Assembly: GCA_015233655.1 (NCBI GenBank)
Contig: JADFXI010000016.1
Location: 1-36,766 of the forward strand
Length of the DNA: 36,766 nt
Direction of reading: 5' to 3'
Source: Nitrospirota bacterium
GTDB taxonomy: Bacteria; Nitrospirota; Thermodesulfovibrionia; Thermodesulfovibrionales; Dissulfurispiraceae
The notes beneath the pieces were generated by a model. That model was not told the DNA's origin. It made no database searches and saw only the letters and a list, made by a program, of their open reading frames with translations. Below, in pieces: positions 25,804-33,267 of this stretch. Numbering within the stretch: position 1 is the stretch's first letter; each line of letters starts with the position of its first letter. A program made the translations under genes and the position numbers.

Positions 25804-26152
25804 CGCAGTTGCCGAAAAACTCGGTTTGAACGTAGTAGTTAAGGGGGACATGTCCCAAATAGTCAGCGGCTGCTACATCAGCGACCTCCTTTCCGATGTT
25901 ATGGCGCACGGCAAAGATGACGACCTCTGGATAACCTTGCAGACACACCCGAACGTAGTCGCAGTTGCAGTGATAAAAGGCATATCCGCCGTGATTCTGA
26001 CAAACGAAAGAAACCCCGAACCCGAGACGATCAGGAAAGCGGAGGCCGAGAAAGTAACAATTATGGTCAGTTCCTTAAACACTTTCGAGCTTGCCGGCCT
26101 GCTTTATATGATGCTTAAAGACGACGGGTCTGTTCATGCAGGCACATCCTGA
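25790..26152 (+). CDS. Stand-alone DRTGG-domain protein, copy 2
   Basis: A 120-residue soluble protein similar in shape to the DRTGG protein two genes upstream: MLTVSAVAEKLGLNVVVKGD, GCYISDLLSDVMAHGKDDDLWITLQTHPNVVAVA, and a C-terminal LNTFELAGLLYMML. The alignment of HGK/YGK and of TCGLLY/LAGLLY segments suggests that the two are paralogues that may pair. It overlaps the anti-sigma gene by 14 bases and is followed after 9 bases by the PHP gene. Confidence 0.75.
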   Translation: MLTVSAVAEKLGLNVVVKGDMSQIVSGCYISDLLSDVMAHGKDDDLWITLQTHPNVVAVAVIKGISAVILTNERNPEPETIRKAEAEKVTIMVSSLNTFELAGLLYMMLKDDGSVHAGTS

Positions 26153-26161
26153 ATCCCATCT

Positions 26162-26902
26162 TTGTCTTCCGTGAATTACTACAAAGCAGACCTTCATATC
26201 CATACCTGCCTTTCACCGTGTGCCGATCTGGACATGACACCGCTGAGAATAATAAATGCAGCTGTCGCCAGAGGGTTGCAGATAATCGCCATATCGGACC
26301 ATAATTCTGCTGAAAATACCGCGGTTGCCGTCGCTACAGGCATTGATCATGGCATTACTGTTCTGCCTGCGATGGAACTGACTTCCCAGGAGGAGGCGCA
26401 TGTGCTGGCCCTGTTTGATTCAGCAGAGAACATTCTGGCTATGCAGGAAATCATCTACGGTTCATTGCAGAGCGGTGTCAATGACGAAATCGGCATAGGC
26501 TATCAACTGGTAGTAAACGAACTGGATGAAATCCTCGACTATAACAAGAGACTGCTCATCGGAGCAACAAGCCTGTCTCTCGGTGAACTGGTCAGAAACA
26601 TTCATTCTTTTGGCGGGATCGCCATAGCCAGTCATATCGACAGGCACTCGTTCAGCGTGTTATCCCAGCTCGGATTTATACCCGACGATGTGGCCTTTGA
26701 TGCCCTCGAAATATCTTATAGCATGGGAATGGAGGAGGCAACATCACGGTTCGGCAGCTATAAGGGCATACCGTGGCTCACGTCGTCGGATGCGCACAGT
26801 CTGGGCGATGTCGGCAGAAAATACACTACTTTCCTTCTCCAGGAGCCTTCATTCAGTGAGATCTCACTTGCGTTGAAAGGCGAAAGGGAGATGAGGTTTT
26901 AG
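26162..26902 (+). CDS. PHP-domain phosphoesterase
   Basis: A 246-residue metal-dependent phosphoesterase of the PHP family. The N-terminal metal motif is ADLHIHTCLSPCADLDMTP (residues 9-27), with ISDHNSAEN at about 43-51, a mid-protein Glu in LPAMELTSQEEAHVLALF, and the late IASHIDRHSFS and TSSDAHSLGDVG segments, so all expected His/Asp ligands are present. The start is TTG at 26162 (GTG at 26171 is the alternative), and no good ribosome binding site is seen, consistent with coupling to the upstream gene. The substrate is unknown. Confidence 0.85.
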   Translation: MSSVNYYKADLHIHTCLSPCADLDMTPLRIINAAVARGLQIIAISDHNSAENTAVAVATGIDHGITVLPAMELTSQEEAHVLALFDSAENILAMQEIIYGSLQSGVNDEIGIGYQLVVNELDEILDYNKRLLIGATSLSLGELVRNIHSFGGIAIASHIDRHSFSVLSQLGFIPDDVAFDALEISYSMGMEEATSRFGSYKGIPWLTSSDAHSLGDVGRKYTTFLLQEPSFSEISLALKGEREMRF

Positions 26903-27460
26903 ATGGAAGATTTATCGTTACACCTGCTTGACATAGCGGAAAACTCCATCGATGCCGGAGCGACAAGGATAGATTTTACCATTACGGAGAATTCTGACAA
27001 GGACCTCCTAACGTTCAGTATCAGCGATAACGGCAGGGGCATGGACGCCGAAACCCTCGAAAAAGTCAGCGATCCGTTCTTCTCAACAAAGACAGTTAGG
27101 AGGAAGAGATTCGGCCTCGGTATTCCTCTTCTCAAGCAGGCGGCTGAAGAATGCAGCGGTTCCTTTTCCATTGAATCCTCGCCGGGAAACGGGACCGTCA
27201 CAACCGCCATATTCCAGCGCAGCCATATCGACAGAAAGCCGCTCGGGAATATCGGTTCTTCCGTAGTCGTCCTTATAAGCGGACATCCGGACATAGACTT
27301 TACTCTAAGCTACGTGCGTGACTCCTTTTCCTACAGGTTTGACAGCGCATCAGTGAGAGAAGCCCTGGACGGGGTGCCAATTAACCTGCCCGATGTTTTA
27401 ATATTAATAAAGAGCGACATCAACGAGGCCATACATGGAGATGCTGAATATGGTACATAA
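26903..27460 (+). CDS. Stand-alone HATPase-domain protein
   Basis: A 185-residue histidine-kinase-like ATPase domain without a dimerisation/phospho-acceptor domain. The N-box is HLLDIAENSIDAGA near residues 7-20, G1 is SDNGRGMD, the F-box DPFFSTKTVRRKRFGLGI contains G2, and the C-terminal ~80 residues have no recognised motif. It begins at the base after the PHP stop and has a GAGG ribosome binding site inside that gene. In Clostridia and Thermotogae a similar protein sits beside NuoE/NuoF-type hydrogenase subunits (from memory). Here those genes are absent. Confidence 0.8.
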   Translation: MEDLSLHLLDIAENSIDAGATRIDFTITENSDKDLLTFSISDNGRGMDAETLEKVSDPFFSTKTVRRKRFGLGIPLLKQAAEECSGSFSIESSPGNGTVTTAIFQRSHIDRKPLGNIGSSVVVLISGHPDIDFTLSYVRDSFSYRFDSASVREALDGVPINLPDVLILIKSDINEAIHGDAEYGT

Positions 27461-27487
27461 TATTTCCCCCTCCGGGATTGCCGGCAC

Positions 27488-28891
27488 ATGACTCTTCTGA
27501 ATCCGTCCATACTGATAGTAGATGATGAGGAGATTATTCGTACAAGCTGTTTGAGAATCCTCTCAGAGGGACAATACTCTCTCGACACTGCTGAGAACGC
27601 TGAAAAGGCCCTCGAAAAATGCGGGGAAGCCCACTATGACCTGGTGCTCACAGACCTTATGATGCCGGGAGACAGCGGCATAGACCTGCTTAAAAAACTC
27701 AAAGAAGAGCAGCCTGAGACCGAGGTCATTATAATTACCGGATACGGGACAGTAAAAACAGCGGTCGAGGCGCTTCAGCACGGGGCGTATGACTACATCG
27801 AGAAGCCTTTCACGCCTGAAGCGCTGACAAACACAGTGGCACGGTGCCTCGAGAAAAAACAGCTGCTGCTCGAAAATCTGAGACTCAGGCGGGAGATCAA
27901 TGCGCTGTACAGTCTTGATAACATTATCGGCGCTTCCAGGGAAATGCAAAAAATATTCAAACTGATAGCTACTGTAGCACCCGCCGCCAGCACAGTGATC
28001 ATCACAGGTGAAAGCGGCACCGGCAAAGAACTCGTCGCTCGCGCAATCCATTATAACAGCGCCAGGAGAGAGCGGCCTTTTGTTGTATTGGACTGCGGCA
28101 CCATCCCCGAGAACCTTATGGAATCCGAACTTTTCGGTCATTCCAGAGGTTCATTTACCGGTGCCGTGACTACCGAGAGCGGCCTGCTCGAAGCCGCTAA
28201 CAGCGGCACCCTTTTCCTTGACGAGGTCAGCAACCTCCCTCTCTCGATGCAGGCTAAACTCTTGAGGGTCTTGCAGGAAAAAGAGCTGCGGGCTGTAGGC
28301 AGCAAGAAGGTGGTCAGCATGGACATTCGCTTCATAGCCGCGACTAACCGCGATCTCTCAGATATGGTCCGGGAGGGGACTTTCAGGGAGGATTTCTTTT
28401 ACAGGCTTAATGTGTTCCCAATTAATGTTCCGCCGCTAAGAAATCGCAAAGAAGACATCCCCGCCCTGGCTTATCACTTCCTGCAAAAATACAGCAAGGA
28501 ACTCGGCAGGAACATCCAGAGGATTTCGGCGGAAGCAATGCGTCAGCTGTTAATGCAGGAATGGCCGGGCAACATAAGAGAACTCGAAAATGTCATTCAC
28601 AGGGCCGTCATCGTGTGCGAAGGCAATGCGCTAAAACCGGAACATATCGTGACCTTCCTTGACGATGGTATTGATACGCCCAAGACACTTGCCGAGCTGA
28701 AGAAGATCAGAAAAAGCCTGCGCCACAAGTCTGTTGAGGACATCGAAAAAAATTTCCTCACTTCCGCTTTGCAGCGCAATAGTTGGAACATAAGCAAAGC
28801 GGCCCAGGAAGTCGGCATGCAGAGGAGCAATTTTCACGCGCTGCTGAAGAAATATAACATTTCGCGGGGCAAGGACGATCAGACTTCATAA
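27488..28891 (+). CDS. NtrC-family sigma-54-dependent response regulator
   Basis: A 467-residue transcription activator: receiver domain (residues 1-120, phospho-acceptor Asp56 in LVLTDLMMP), AAA+ domain (about 140-375) and a Fis-type helix-turn-helix at the C-terminus (SKAAQEVGMQRSNFHALLKKY). Walker A GESGTGKE lies at 174-181 and Walker B TLFLDEV at 241-247. The sigma-54-contacting GAFTGA loop reads GSFTGA (221-226). It opens the closed complex of sigma-54 RNA polymerase at its target promoters. It is the last regulatory gene of the kinase-led operon and its probable output; targets are unknown. Confidence 0.93.
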   Translation: MTLLNPSILIVDDEEIIRTSCLRILSEGQYSLDTAENAEKALEKCGEAHYDLVLTDLMMPGDSGIDLLKKLKEEQPETEVIIITGYGTVKTAVEALQHGAYDYIEKPFTPEALTNTVARCLEKKQLLLENLRLRREINALYSLDNIIGASREMQKIFKLIATVAPAASTVIITGESGTGKELVARAIHYNSARRERPFVVLDCGTIPENLMESELFGHSRGSFTGAVTTESGLLEAANSGTLFLDEVSNLPLSMQAKLLRVLQEKELRAVGSKKVVSMDIRFIAATNRDLSDMVREGTFREDFFYRLNVFPINVPPLRNRKEDIPALAYHFLQKYSKELGRNIQRISAEAMRQLLMQEWPGNIRELENVIHRAVIVCEGNALKPEHIVTFLDDGIDTPKTLAELKKIRKSLRHKSVEDIEKNFLTSALQRNSWNISKAAQEVGMQRSNFHALLKKYNISRGKDDQTS

Positions 28892-28905
28892 TCTGCGGGT
28901 TGGAC

Positions 28906-29091
28906 ATGGACACCATTGATTGTTTTACATGCAAGCATTTTTATATAACATGGGAAAAGAGTTTCCCGTACGGGTGCAAGGCCCTCGGGTTTAAGTGCAA
29001 GGGCATGCCTTCAGTAGAGGTATTCAAGGCGTCTTCTAAGGAGTGCCTGCTGCATGAGCAAAAAGCGGAAGGCCCCAAACGGGACAAATAA
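28906..29091 (+). CDS. Small Cys-rich conserved-looking protein
   Basis: A 61-residue soluble protein with five Cys residues: DCFTCKHF, YGCKALGFKCKG and ECLLHEQ. The CxxC...C...C...C spacing suggests a zinc- or iron-binding knuckle. The ATG at 28906 is preferred; an in-frame TTG at 28900 adds two residues. It begins 14 bases after the NtrC-type gene and could be the last gene of that operon. I do not recognise a named family. Confidence 0.6.
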   Translation: MDTIDCFTCKHFYITWEKSFPYGCKALGFKCKGMPSVEVFKASSKECLLHEQKAEGPKRDK

Positions 29092-29095
29092 AAAA

Positions 29096-29133
29096 GGGGC
29101 AATTGCCTTAGCGCGAAATTCGGCAATTACCCC
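29096..29133 (-). terminator. Intrinsic terminator of the dsbC-like gene
   Basis: GGGGCAATTGCC (29096-29107) and GGCAATTACCCC (29122-29133) form a 12-bp stem with one mismatch. On the minus strand the stem is followed by TTTTTTATTT, so it terminates the leftward DsbC-like gene. A second small hairpin AGCGC/GCGCT lies at 29146-29161, closer to the gene. The plus strand lacks a U-tract here. Confidence 0.75.
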
Positions 29134-29165
29134 CTGTATGTCCTAAGCGCTTTTCGGCGCTGATC

Positions 29166-29942
29166 TTATTTCTTCAACACAGCTTGTATAAGGGCATCCG
29201 CTTCCATATAGCCCGGCTGTACCTTGCCGTCAGAAAAGATCATGGCAGGCGTGCCATTTATGCCGAGCTTGCCGCCCAGCTTTATATTGTCATCAATAAC
29301 AGAGGTCGTGCATTTAGCCGGTGGAATGTCCTTTCTGGCAAAGGCGTCGTCAAGCAAAGCCAGGGACTTCTCACAGACTATGGCCTTTGCCTTGTCATAA
29401 GCGCCCTTGTGCATTGGAAGCGGAAACATTTTAATGAAAAAGGCTATGTCTTTCCTTTTCTCTAAAACTTTCTTTATCTCCTCGTGAAGCTTCCCGCAAT
29501 ATGGGCAATCGGGATCGGAAAATACAATGAGCTTGTAAGGAGCGTTCTTGTCACCCATAACAATGGCGTCATCCAGCGGAATGGTTGACACATCGACCCT
29601 ATTTAAGTCTTCAAACCTTTCACGCGAGAGGTTTTTCTTCTCCTTCAAATCTATGAGTTCACCCATCAACAGATATCGTTTTGAAAAATCGAGATATGCC
29701 GGAACATTCTGTTGGCCGGTAGCAATATCAATCTCCCACATGGACTTGACAGGGCTCGATTTAATGTCGATGATAGACCAGGCAGGGCTCATATTCTTAA
29801 CTATTGCGGTTGCGTCCTCTTTTGTAAGTTTGTGACATTTGGAGCAGTCCTCGCCCATTTTGCTGAACGCATGAGCATTAGAAAAGGGTAAGCATATAAA
29901 GGCGGCAAGCAGGAAAAACAAAAATTTATTCAAGTACGTCAC
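29166..29942 (-). CDS. DsbC-like periplasmic thiol:disulfide protein with CxxCH haem motif
   Basis: A 258-residue exported thioredoxin-fold protein. The signal peptide covers residues 1-25 (ending SNAHA). A CSKCHK motif at residues 33-38 fits a c-type haem attachment site. A DsbC/DsbG-type domain follows, with FSDPDCPYCGKLHEE (CPYC active site, about 146-157), a second Cys pair (CEKS...PPAKC), and the cis-Pro in GINGTPAMIF. DsbC isomerises wrong disulfides; haem-type CxxCH in front of such a domain is unusual. It has its own terminator and no clear operon partner. Confidence 0.82.
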   Translation of the reverse strand: MTYLNKFLFFLLAAFICLPFSNAHAFSKMGEDCSKCHKLTKEDATAIVKNMSPAWSIIDIKSSPVKSMWEIDIATGQQNVPAYLDFSKRYLLMGELIDLKEKKNLSRERFEDLNRVDVSTIPLDDAIVMGDKNAPYKLIVFSDPDCPYCGKLHEEIKKVLEKRKDIAFFIKMFPLPMHKGAYDKAKAIVCEKSLALLDDAFARKDIPPAKCTTSVIDDNIKLGGKLGINGTPAMIFSDGKVQPGYMEADALIQAVLKK

Positions 29943-29995
29943 CTCCGGGGTATTTGTGTAATGATAACATAAAAAATAAGAGGGTGTGAATTGCC

Positions 29996-30334
29996 TTAAT
30001 GCCCCTGCCCTTTAAGATAATCAGCCAGGAGTCCCCTGCTGTGTTCGTCGTCATGGCAGTAAACACACAGATTTTCCCAATTGGAACCATCAGGAGGGTT
30101 GTTGCGCGGATTGCCGTCTTTGTGGTGCACCGTAATGAGATGCCTATTATTGAAATCGAACTCCCTGGCACACTTGGCGCAGATGAGGCCGTGAATTTTC
30201 AGTGATTGTTCCCTGTAGTTCGAGGCCGGGGCATTCCCCTCTTTCAGTTCCCTGATGACTTCGGCTGCGCTCTTTACCTCGCCGGGCTTTTTCGGCTGGG
30301 TCTTTCTTAACTTAATCCGTTGTCTGCTTCCCAA
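29996..30334 (-). CDS. HNH nuclease family protein, YajD-like
   Basis: A 112-residue protein ending in an HNH domain: ICAKCAREF (first Cys pair), NRHLITVHHKDGNPRNNPPDGSNWENLCVYCHDDEHSRG, with the His-His, Asn and second Cys pair as in E. coli YajD. The start is placed at TTG 30334, because GAGGAG lies 6 bases upstream and the resulting length matches YajD. An ATG at 30394 would extend it by 20 residues through a TATAAT-containing region that looks like the promoter. Substrate is unknown. Confidence 0.8.
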   Translation of the reverse strand: MGSRQRIKLRKTQPKKPGEVKSAAEVIRELKEGNAPASNYREQSLKIHGLICAKCAREFDFNNRHLITVHHKDGNPRNNPPDGSNWENLCVYCHDDEHSRGLLADYLKGQGH

Positions 30335-30436
30335 ACCCGTCTCCTCATATATAGTTATACATTTATTATAAACGAGGGACGCCATGGATTTCATATTTCC
30401 TTTTCAATCAGGTAAAATGAATCAGAGGAGCTTGAT

Positions 30437-30619
30437 ATGAAAAAATCTCAACATTCGTCGGCAGGGCCTGAAAAGAAATCCGGCCTGGACAATAAGCCTG
30501 TTGAACATAAAGCAAACGACACTGATAAAGACGATTGCAGATGCAAAGAGGTGTCGAAAAAGACCCCTATGGAGTTGCTCAAGCTGATGATAAACGATCT
30601 GGCTATCTGGAAAAAGTAG
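30437..30619 (+). CDS. Small hydrophilic protein, 60 residues
   Basis: Open frame with a GAGGAG ribosome binding site 6 bases before its ATG, divergent from the HNH gene. The N-terminal 35 residues are charged and low complexity and end in DDCRCKEVSKK with a CxC motif. The C-terminal 17 residues (TPMELLKLMINDLAIWKK) look like an amphipathic helix. No family is recognised. Confidence 0.45.
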   Translation: MKKSQHSSAGPEKKSGLDNKPVEHKANDTDKDDCRCKEVSKKTPMELLKLMINDLAIWKK

Positions 30620-30757
30620 AACAAAGCCAAACTGACCTAATTCCCTCCTGCGAACCGAATTAATAACTGAATTATGATCTTATGGAGGACTGGAAATTAT
30701 GCAAACAAAGGAAGACACCCCAAAAGATTGCGCCGATGGACTATAACGCCCGTAGTC

Positions 30758-30801
30758 TTAACAATTGTATTGCAGTTTTATATACAATAATGTATTGTAT
30801 A
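30758..30801 (+). promoter_or_regulatory. Promoter and autoregulatory palindrome of the toxin-antitoxin pair
   Basis: TTAACA (30758-30763) and TATACA (30781-30786) form a -35/-10 pair with a 17-base gap. The -10 is embedded in a perfect palindrome: TATACAATA (30781-30789), spacer ATG, TATTGTATA (30793-30801). A further half-site-like ATTGTAT lies at about 30764-30770. The palindrome ends 21 bases before the antitoxin start, which is where a ribbon-helix-helix antitoxin would bind to repress its own operon. Confidence 0.7.
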
Positions 30802-30821
30802 TGTATATAAGGAGGTGCCCT

Positions 30822-31103
30822 GTGGCACAGACACAAAGGAAGGAAGCTGTATCCATCAACATACGTGCCAAAGCGGAACAGCGCGATCTCATCGACCAGG
30901 CCGCCGAACGGCTTGGCCGTAGCCGGTCAGATTTTATGCTTGGCGCTGCCTGCCGTGAAGCGGAAGACGTGCTGCTTGACCAGGCGTTTTTCACGGTCAA
31001 TGCCGGGACCTTCGCCAAGTTTCAGTCGATGCTTGACCAGCCGTTGCCTCCGACCGACAAGCTACGCCGGTTGCTCAAGACGAAAGCTCCCTGGGACAAA
31101 TGA
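30822..31103 (+). CDS. DUF1778 (TacA-like) antitoxin
   Basis: A 93-residue DNA-binding antitoxin of the ribbon-helix-helix DUF1778 family. It has the typical EAVSINIRAKAEQRDLIDQAAERLGRSRSDFML segment at the N-terminus, followed by the AACREAEDVLLDQ helix and a flexible toxin-binding tail ending PTDKLRRLLKTKAPWDK. Start is GTG at 30822, 5 bases after AAGGAGGTG. The stop overlaps the toxin start as ATGA. Confidence 0.88.
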   Translation: MAQTQRKEAVSINIRAKAEQRDLIDQAAERLGRSRSDFMLGAACREAEDVLLDQAFFTVNAGTFAKFQSMLDQPLPPTDKLRRLLKTKAPWDK

Positions 31104-31612
31104 CAGCCTTTGTTCTAACGCCCCCGTCACCAATTTCAGCCGTTCATGTCCTTGACGGTTTTGAATGCGGCGAGCCGTCACTGGATGAATGGCTGAAAAA
31201 GCGGGCGCTCAAGAACCATGCATCAGGGGCCTCACGTTGCTTTGTCATTTGCCACGGTGCGGATGTTGTCGGCTATTACAGCTTGTCGGCAGGGGCAATC
31301 AGACATGAATCGGTCGCTAAAGCACTACGGCGCAATATGCCTGATCCACTGCCGGTGTTGGTGCTTGGCCGGTTGGCGATTGAACGACGTTATCACAACC
31401 GAGGCCTTGGCAGCGCGCTGCTACGCGATGCCATGATTCGCGCCGTCAAAGTCTCTGGCGATGCGGGCATATTCGCTCTCATGCTTCATGCGTTGTCGGA
31501 ACAGGCCAGGCGTTTCTATCTTTCGCGAGGTTTCGTAGAGTCGCCGTTTCAGTCGATGACGCTTATGATGACTTTGGCAACAGCGCGCGCCATTCTGGCC
31601 GAACCAAATTGA
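31100..31612 (+). CDS. GNAT-family (TacT-like) toxin
   Basis: A 170-residue acetyltransferase of the type found with DUF1778 antitoxins; TacT and AtaT acetylate the amino group of charged tRNAs and stop translation. Signatures: FECGEPSLDEWLKKRALKNHASGASRCFV at residues 21-50, the acetyl-CoA motif RLAIERRYHNRGLGSALLRDA at about 90-110, and the late Tyr in ARRFYLSRGFVESP. It is coupled to the antitoxin by a 4-base overlap. Codon use looks richer in G+C than in the flanking genes, consistent with horizontal arrival. Confidence 0.88.
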   Translation: MTAFVLTPPSPISAVHVLDGFECGEPSLDEWLKKRALKNHASGASRCFVICHGADVVGYYSLSAGAIRHESVAKALRRNMPDPLPVLVLGRLAIERRYHNRGLGSALLRDAMIRAVKVSGDAGIFALMLHALSEQARRFYLSRGFVESPFQSMTLMMTLATARAILAEPN

Positions 31613-31787
31613 CCCCAAGAACTATGATCGTTGACAGGCAGTATCGCGCAAGGCCATTTTGATGCTGCTTTCGATGAAGGTTACAATCCATAAACGAGAG
31701 GTTCTTGACTGTTAAGAAATTCACACTTAACCGGAGGGCTCTCTCAACTTTACCCGGTTCCAGAAATACTCAACAAAAATTATACGG

Positions 31788-32327
31788 TTACGGCTGCTGT
31801 GGTTTTGCGCTTCGCCGTTTCTCGATCAAATCAAAATTGCCTGCGTACTTGCTGCAGAGGGCCCCAAGAAACTCCTGCAGTTCATCCGGCTTAAGCAGTG
31901 TTTCGGGTGCCTGGTCAGGAAAAGTGCAGGCCTTGATTATTTTTTTTACAAGGTTTACCACACCGTAATTAATTACCTCATCAGGAAATGACGGCGGCGC
32001 ATCTTCTATAAGCAAACGCTCAGAATACCAACCTCCATTTGATGGGGCAATCCCGGCACAACCTCCCTTGGTACGCTTTATAGTCACTCCTTTTGATAAT
32101 GCCATGTCCCTGACTCCCAGGTTGACCAACTGAAGGCCCCTCATGGCAGGGTTTGAAGCCTGGCCATGCCTCCCCTTCGTTATTGGAAGAAAGAGGAACA
32201 GATCAACTCCCGAGCAATAAACATAGTTGCCCGCCCCGCTGTTTTCTTCAGGCTTAATGACAAAAAATAAGAAATTGTTTATATACTCATAGGAGTTCGT
32301 ATCTTTGTTCAACTGGGAGATGTCCAT
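31788..32327 (-). CDS. Hypothetical protein, no family recognised
   Basis: A 179-residue soluble protein. The start at 32327 is chosen because GGAGG lies 8 bases upstream; the ATG at 32333 is only 2 bases from it. It shows a segment VYCSGVDLFLFLPITKGRHGQ, a Gly-rich stretch KRTKGGCAGIAPSNGGW, and a helical C-terminus with LLKPDELQEFLGALCSKYAG. No signal peptide or transmembrane helix is clear. It sits between the toxin gene and a divergent transglycosylase, so it could be accessory. Confidence 0.65.
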   Translation of the reverse strand: MDISQLNKDTNSYEYINNFLFFVIKPEENSGAGNYVYCSGVDLFLFLPITKGRHGQASNPAMRGLQLVNLGVRDMALSKGVTIKRTKGGCAGIAPSNGGWYSERLLIEDAPPSFPDEVINYGVVNLVKKIIKACTFPDQAPETLLKPDELQEFLGALCSKYAGNFDLIEKRRSAKPQQP

Positions 32328-32439
32328 TGCCATTGCCTCCAAAATATGTTAATATATTTTACATAAATCGACATAAGTTTTTGTCACGATCCCTATTCCT
32401 CCAAATTCATACTGATTAATTAAACTGAGGTGACAACCA

Positions 32440-33240
32440 ATGAGGCAGCTATTTATTATTATATTTATTGCATTTTCTTTGTCTGTGCCGGCCCATGCAG
32501 TCGCAGGCGAAGATCTGCAGATAATTAAGGACAAGCCGATAACCGGCAGGATGTATGAGAGGGCACTCCAGTTCTTTACCGAGAAGGTGCCCGAAGCCTT
32601 TATGAAACAGCTTACCCAGTCGCAAAAGTATATTGATGTGATAACCGAGATCTTCAGCGACAAAGACATCCCGCTTGATCTTGCTTATCTTCCGCTCATC
32701 GAAAGCGGGTTTTCACCGATGTCCGTAGGCCGGGGTGATGCGGTCGGTCTGTGGCAGCTTGTAAAAGGAACAGCGAGGAGGTACGGGCTAAGAGTTGACC
32801 GTTACGTAGACGAGCGGAAAGACCCTGTAAAATCAACTTATGCTGCAGCGAACTACCTCAAGGATCTGTATCAGATGTTCGGGGCCTGGGATGTAGCGCT
32901 TGCTGCGTACAACGCCGGAGACGGAAAAGTAAAACGGTGGCTCAGAAAATATAATGAGGTGCGGCTTCCGGGCATAGTAAACAGTTACCTGGCTAAATTC
33001 ATGGCTGCTTCAGATGTGGCCCAGGACCCTCAAAGCTACGGGCTCGCATCATCCGAAAAGATGACAAACGATGCCGATGAGTTCGATTACACCGAACTGA
33101 TAACGGACAAACCGATGAGCCTGAGCACAATCGCCTCCATGTATAACACCACGGTCAGAATAATCAGAGAACTGAACCCGGCATTACTCACAAACACAAC
33201 GCCGCCTTATGAGTATGTGATACGCCTGCCAAAGCCATAA
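32440..33240 (+). CDS. mltD: MltD-like lytic transglycosylase with LysM-like tail
   Basis: A 266-residue periplasmic murein-cleaving enzyme. The signal peptide covers residues 1-20 (ending AHA). The goose-lysozyme-like SLT domain spans about 50-190, with catalytic Glu in PLIESGFSP, then AVGLWQLVKGTA and AAYNAGDGKVKRW. The C-terminal ~45 residues (MSLSTIASMYNTTVRIIRELNPAL) look like one LysM peptidoglycan-binding motif; full MltD has two or more, so this is a short version. It has a GAGGTG ribosome binding site and is convergent with the NrfJ-like gene. Confidence 0.88.
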   Translation: MRQLFIIIFIAFSLSVPAHAVAGEDLQIIKDKPITGRMYERALQFFTEKVPEAFMKQLTQSQKYIDVITEIFSDKDIPLDLAYLPLIESGFSPMSVGRGDAVGLWQLVKGTARRYGLRVDRYVDERKDPVKSTYAAANYLKDLYQMFGAWDVALAAYNAGDGKVKRWLRKYNEVRLPGIVNSYLAKFMAASDVAQDPQSYGLASSEKMTNDADEFDYTELITDKPMSLSTIASMYNTTVRIIRELNPALLTNTTPPYEYVIRLPKP

Positions 33241-33267
33241 AACAGCGGGACCATTATTTCAGGCGGG

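Noticed and set aside
30700-30747. 15-codon frame starting MQTKEDTPKDC behind GGAGG
   Set aside because: Too short to call a gene; noted only as a possible remnant left of the toxin-antitoxin pair.
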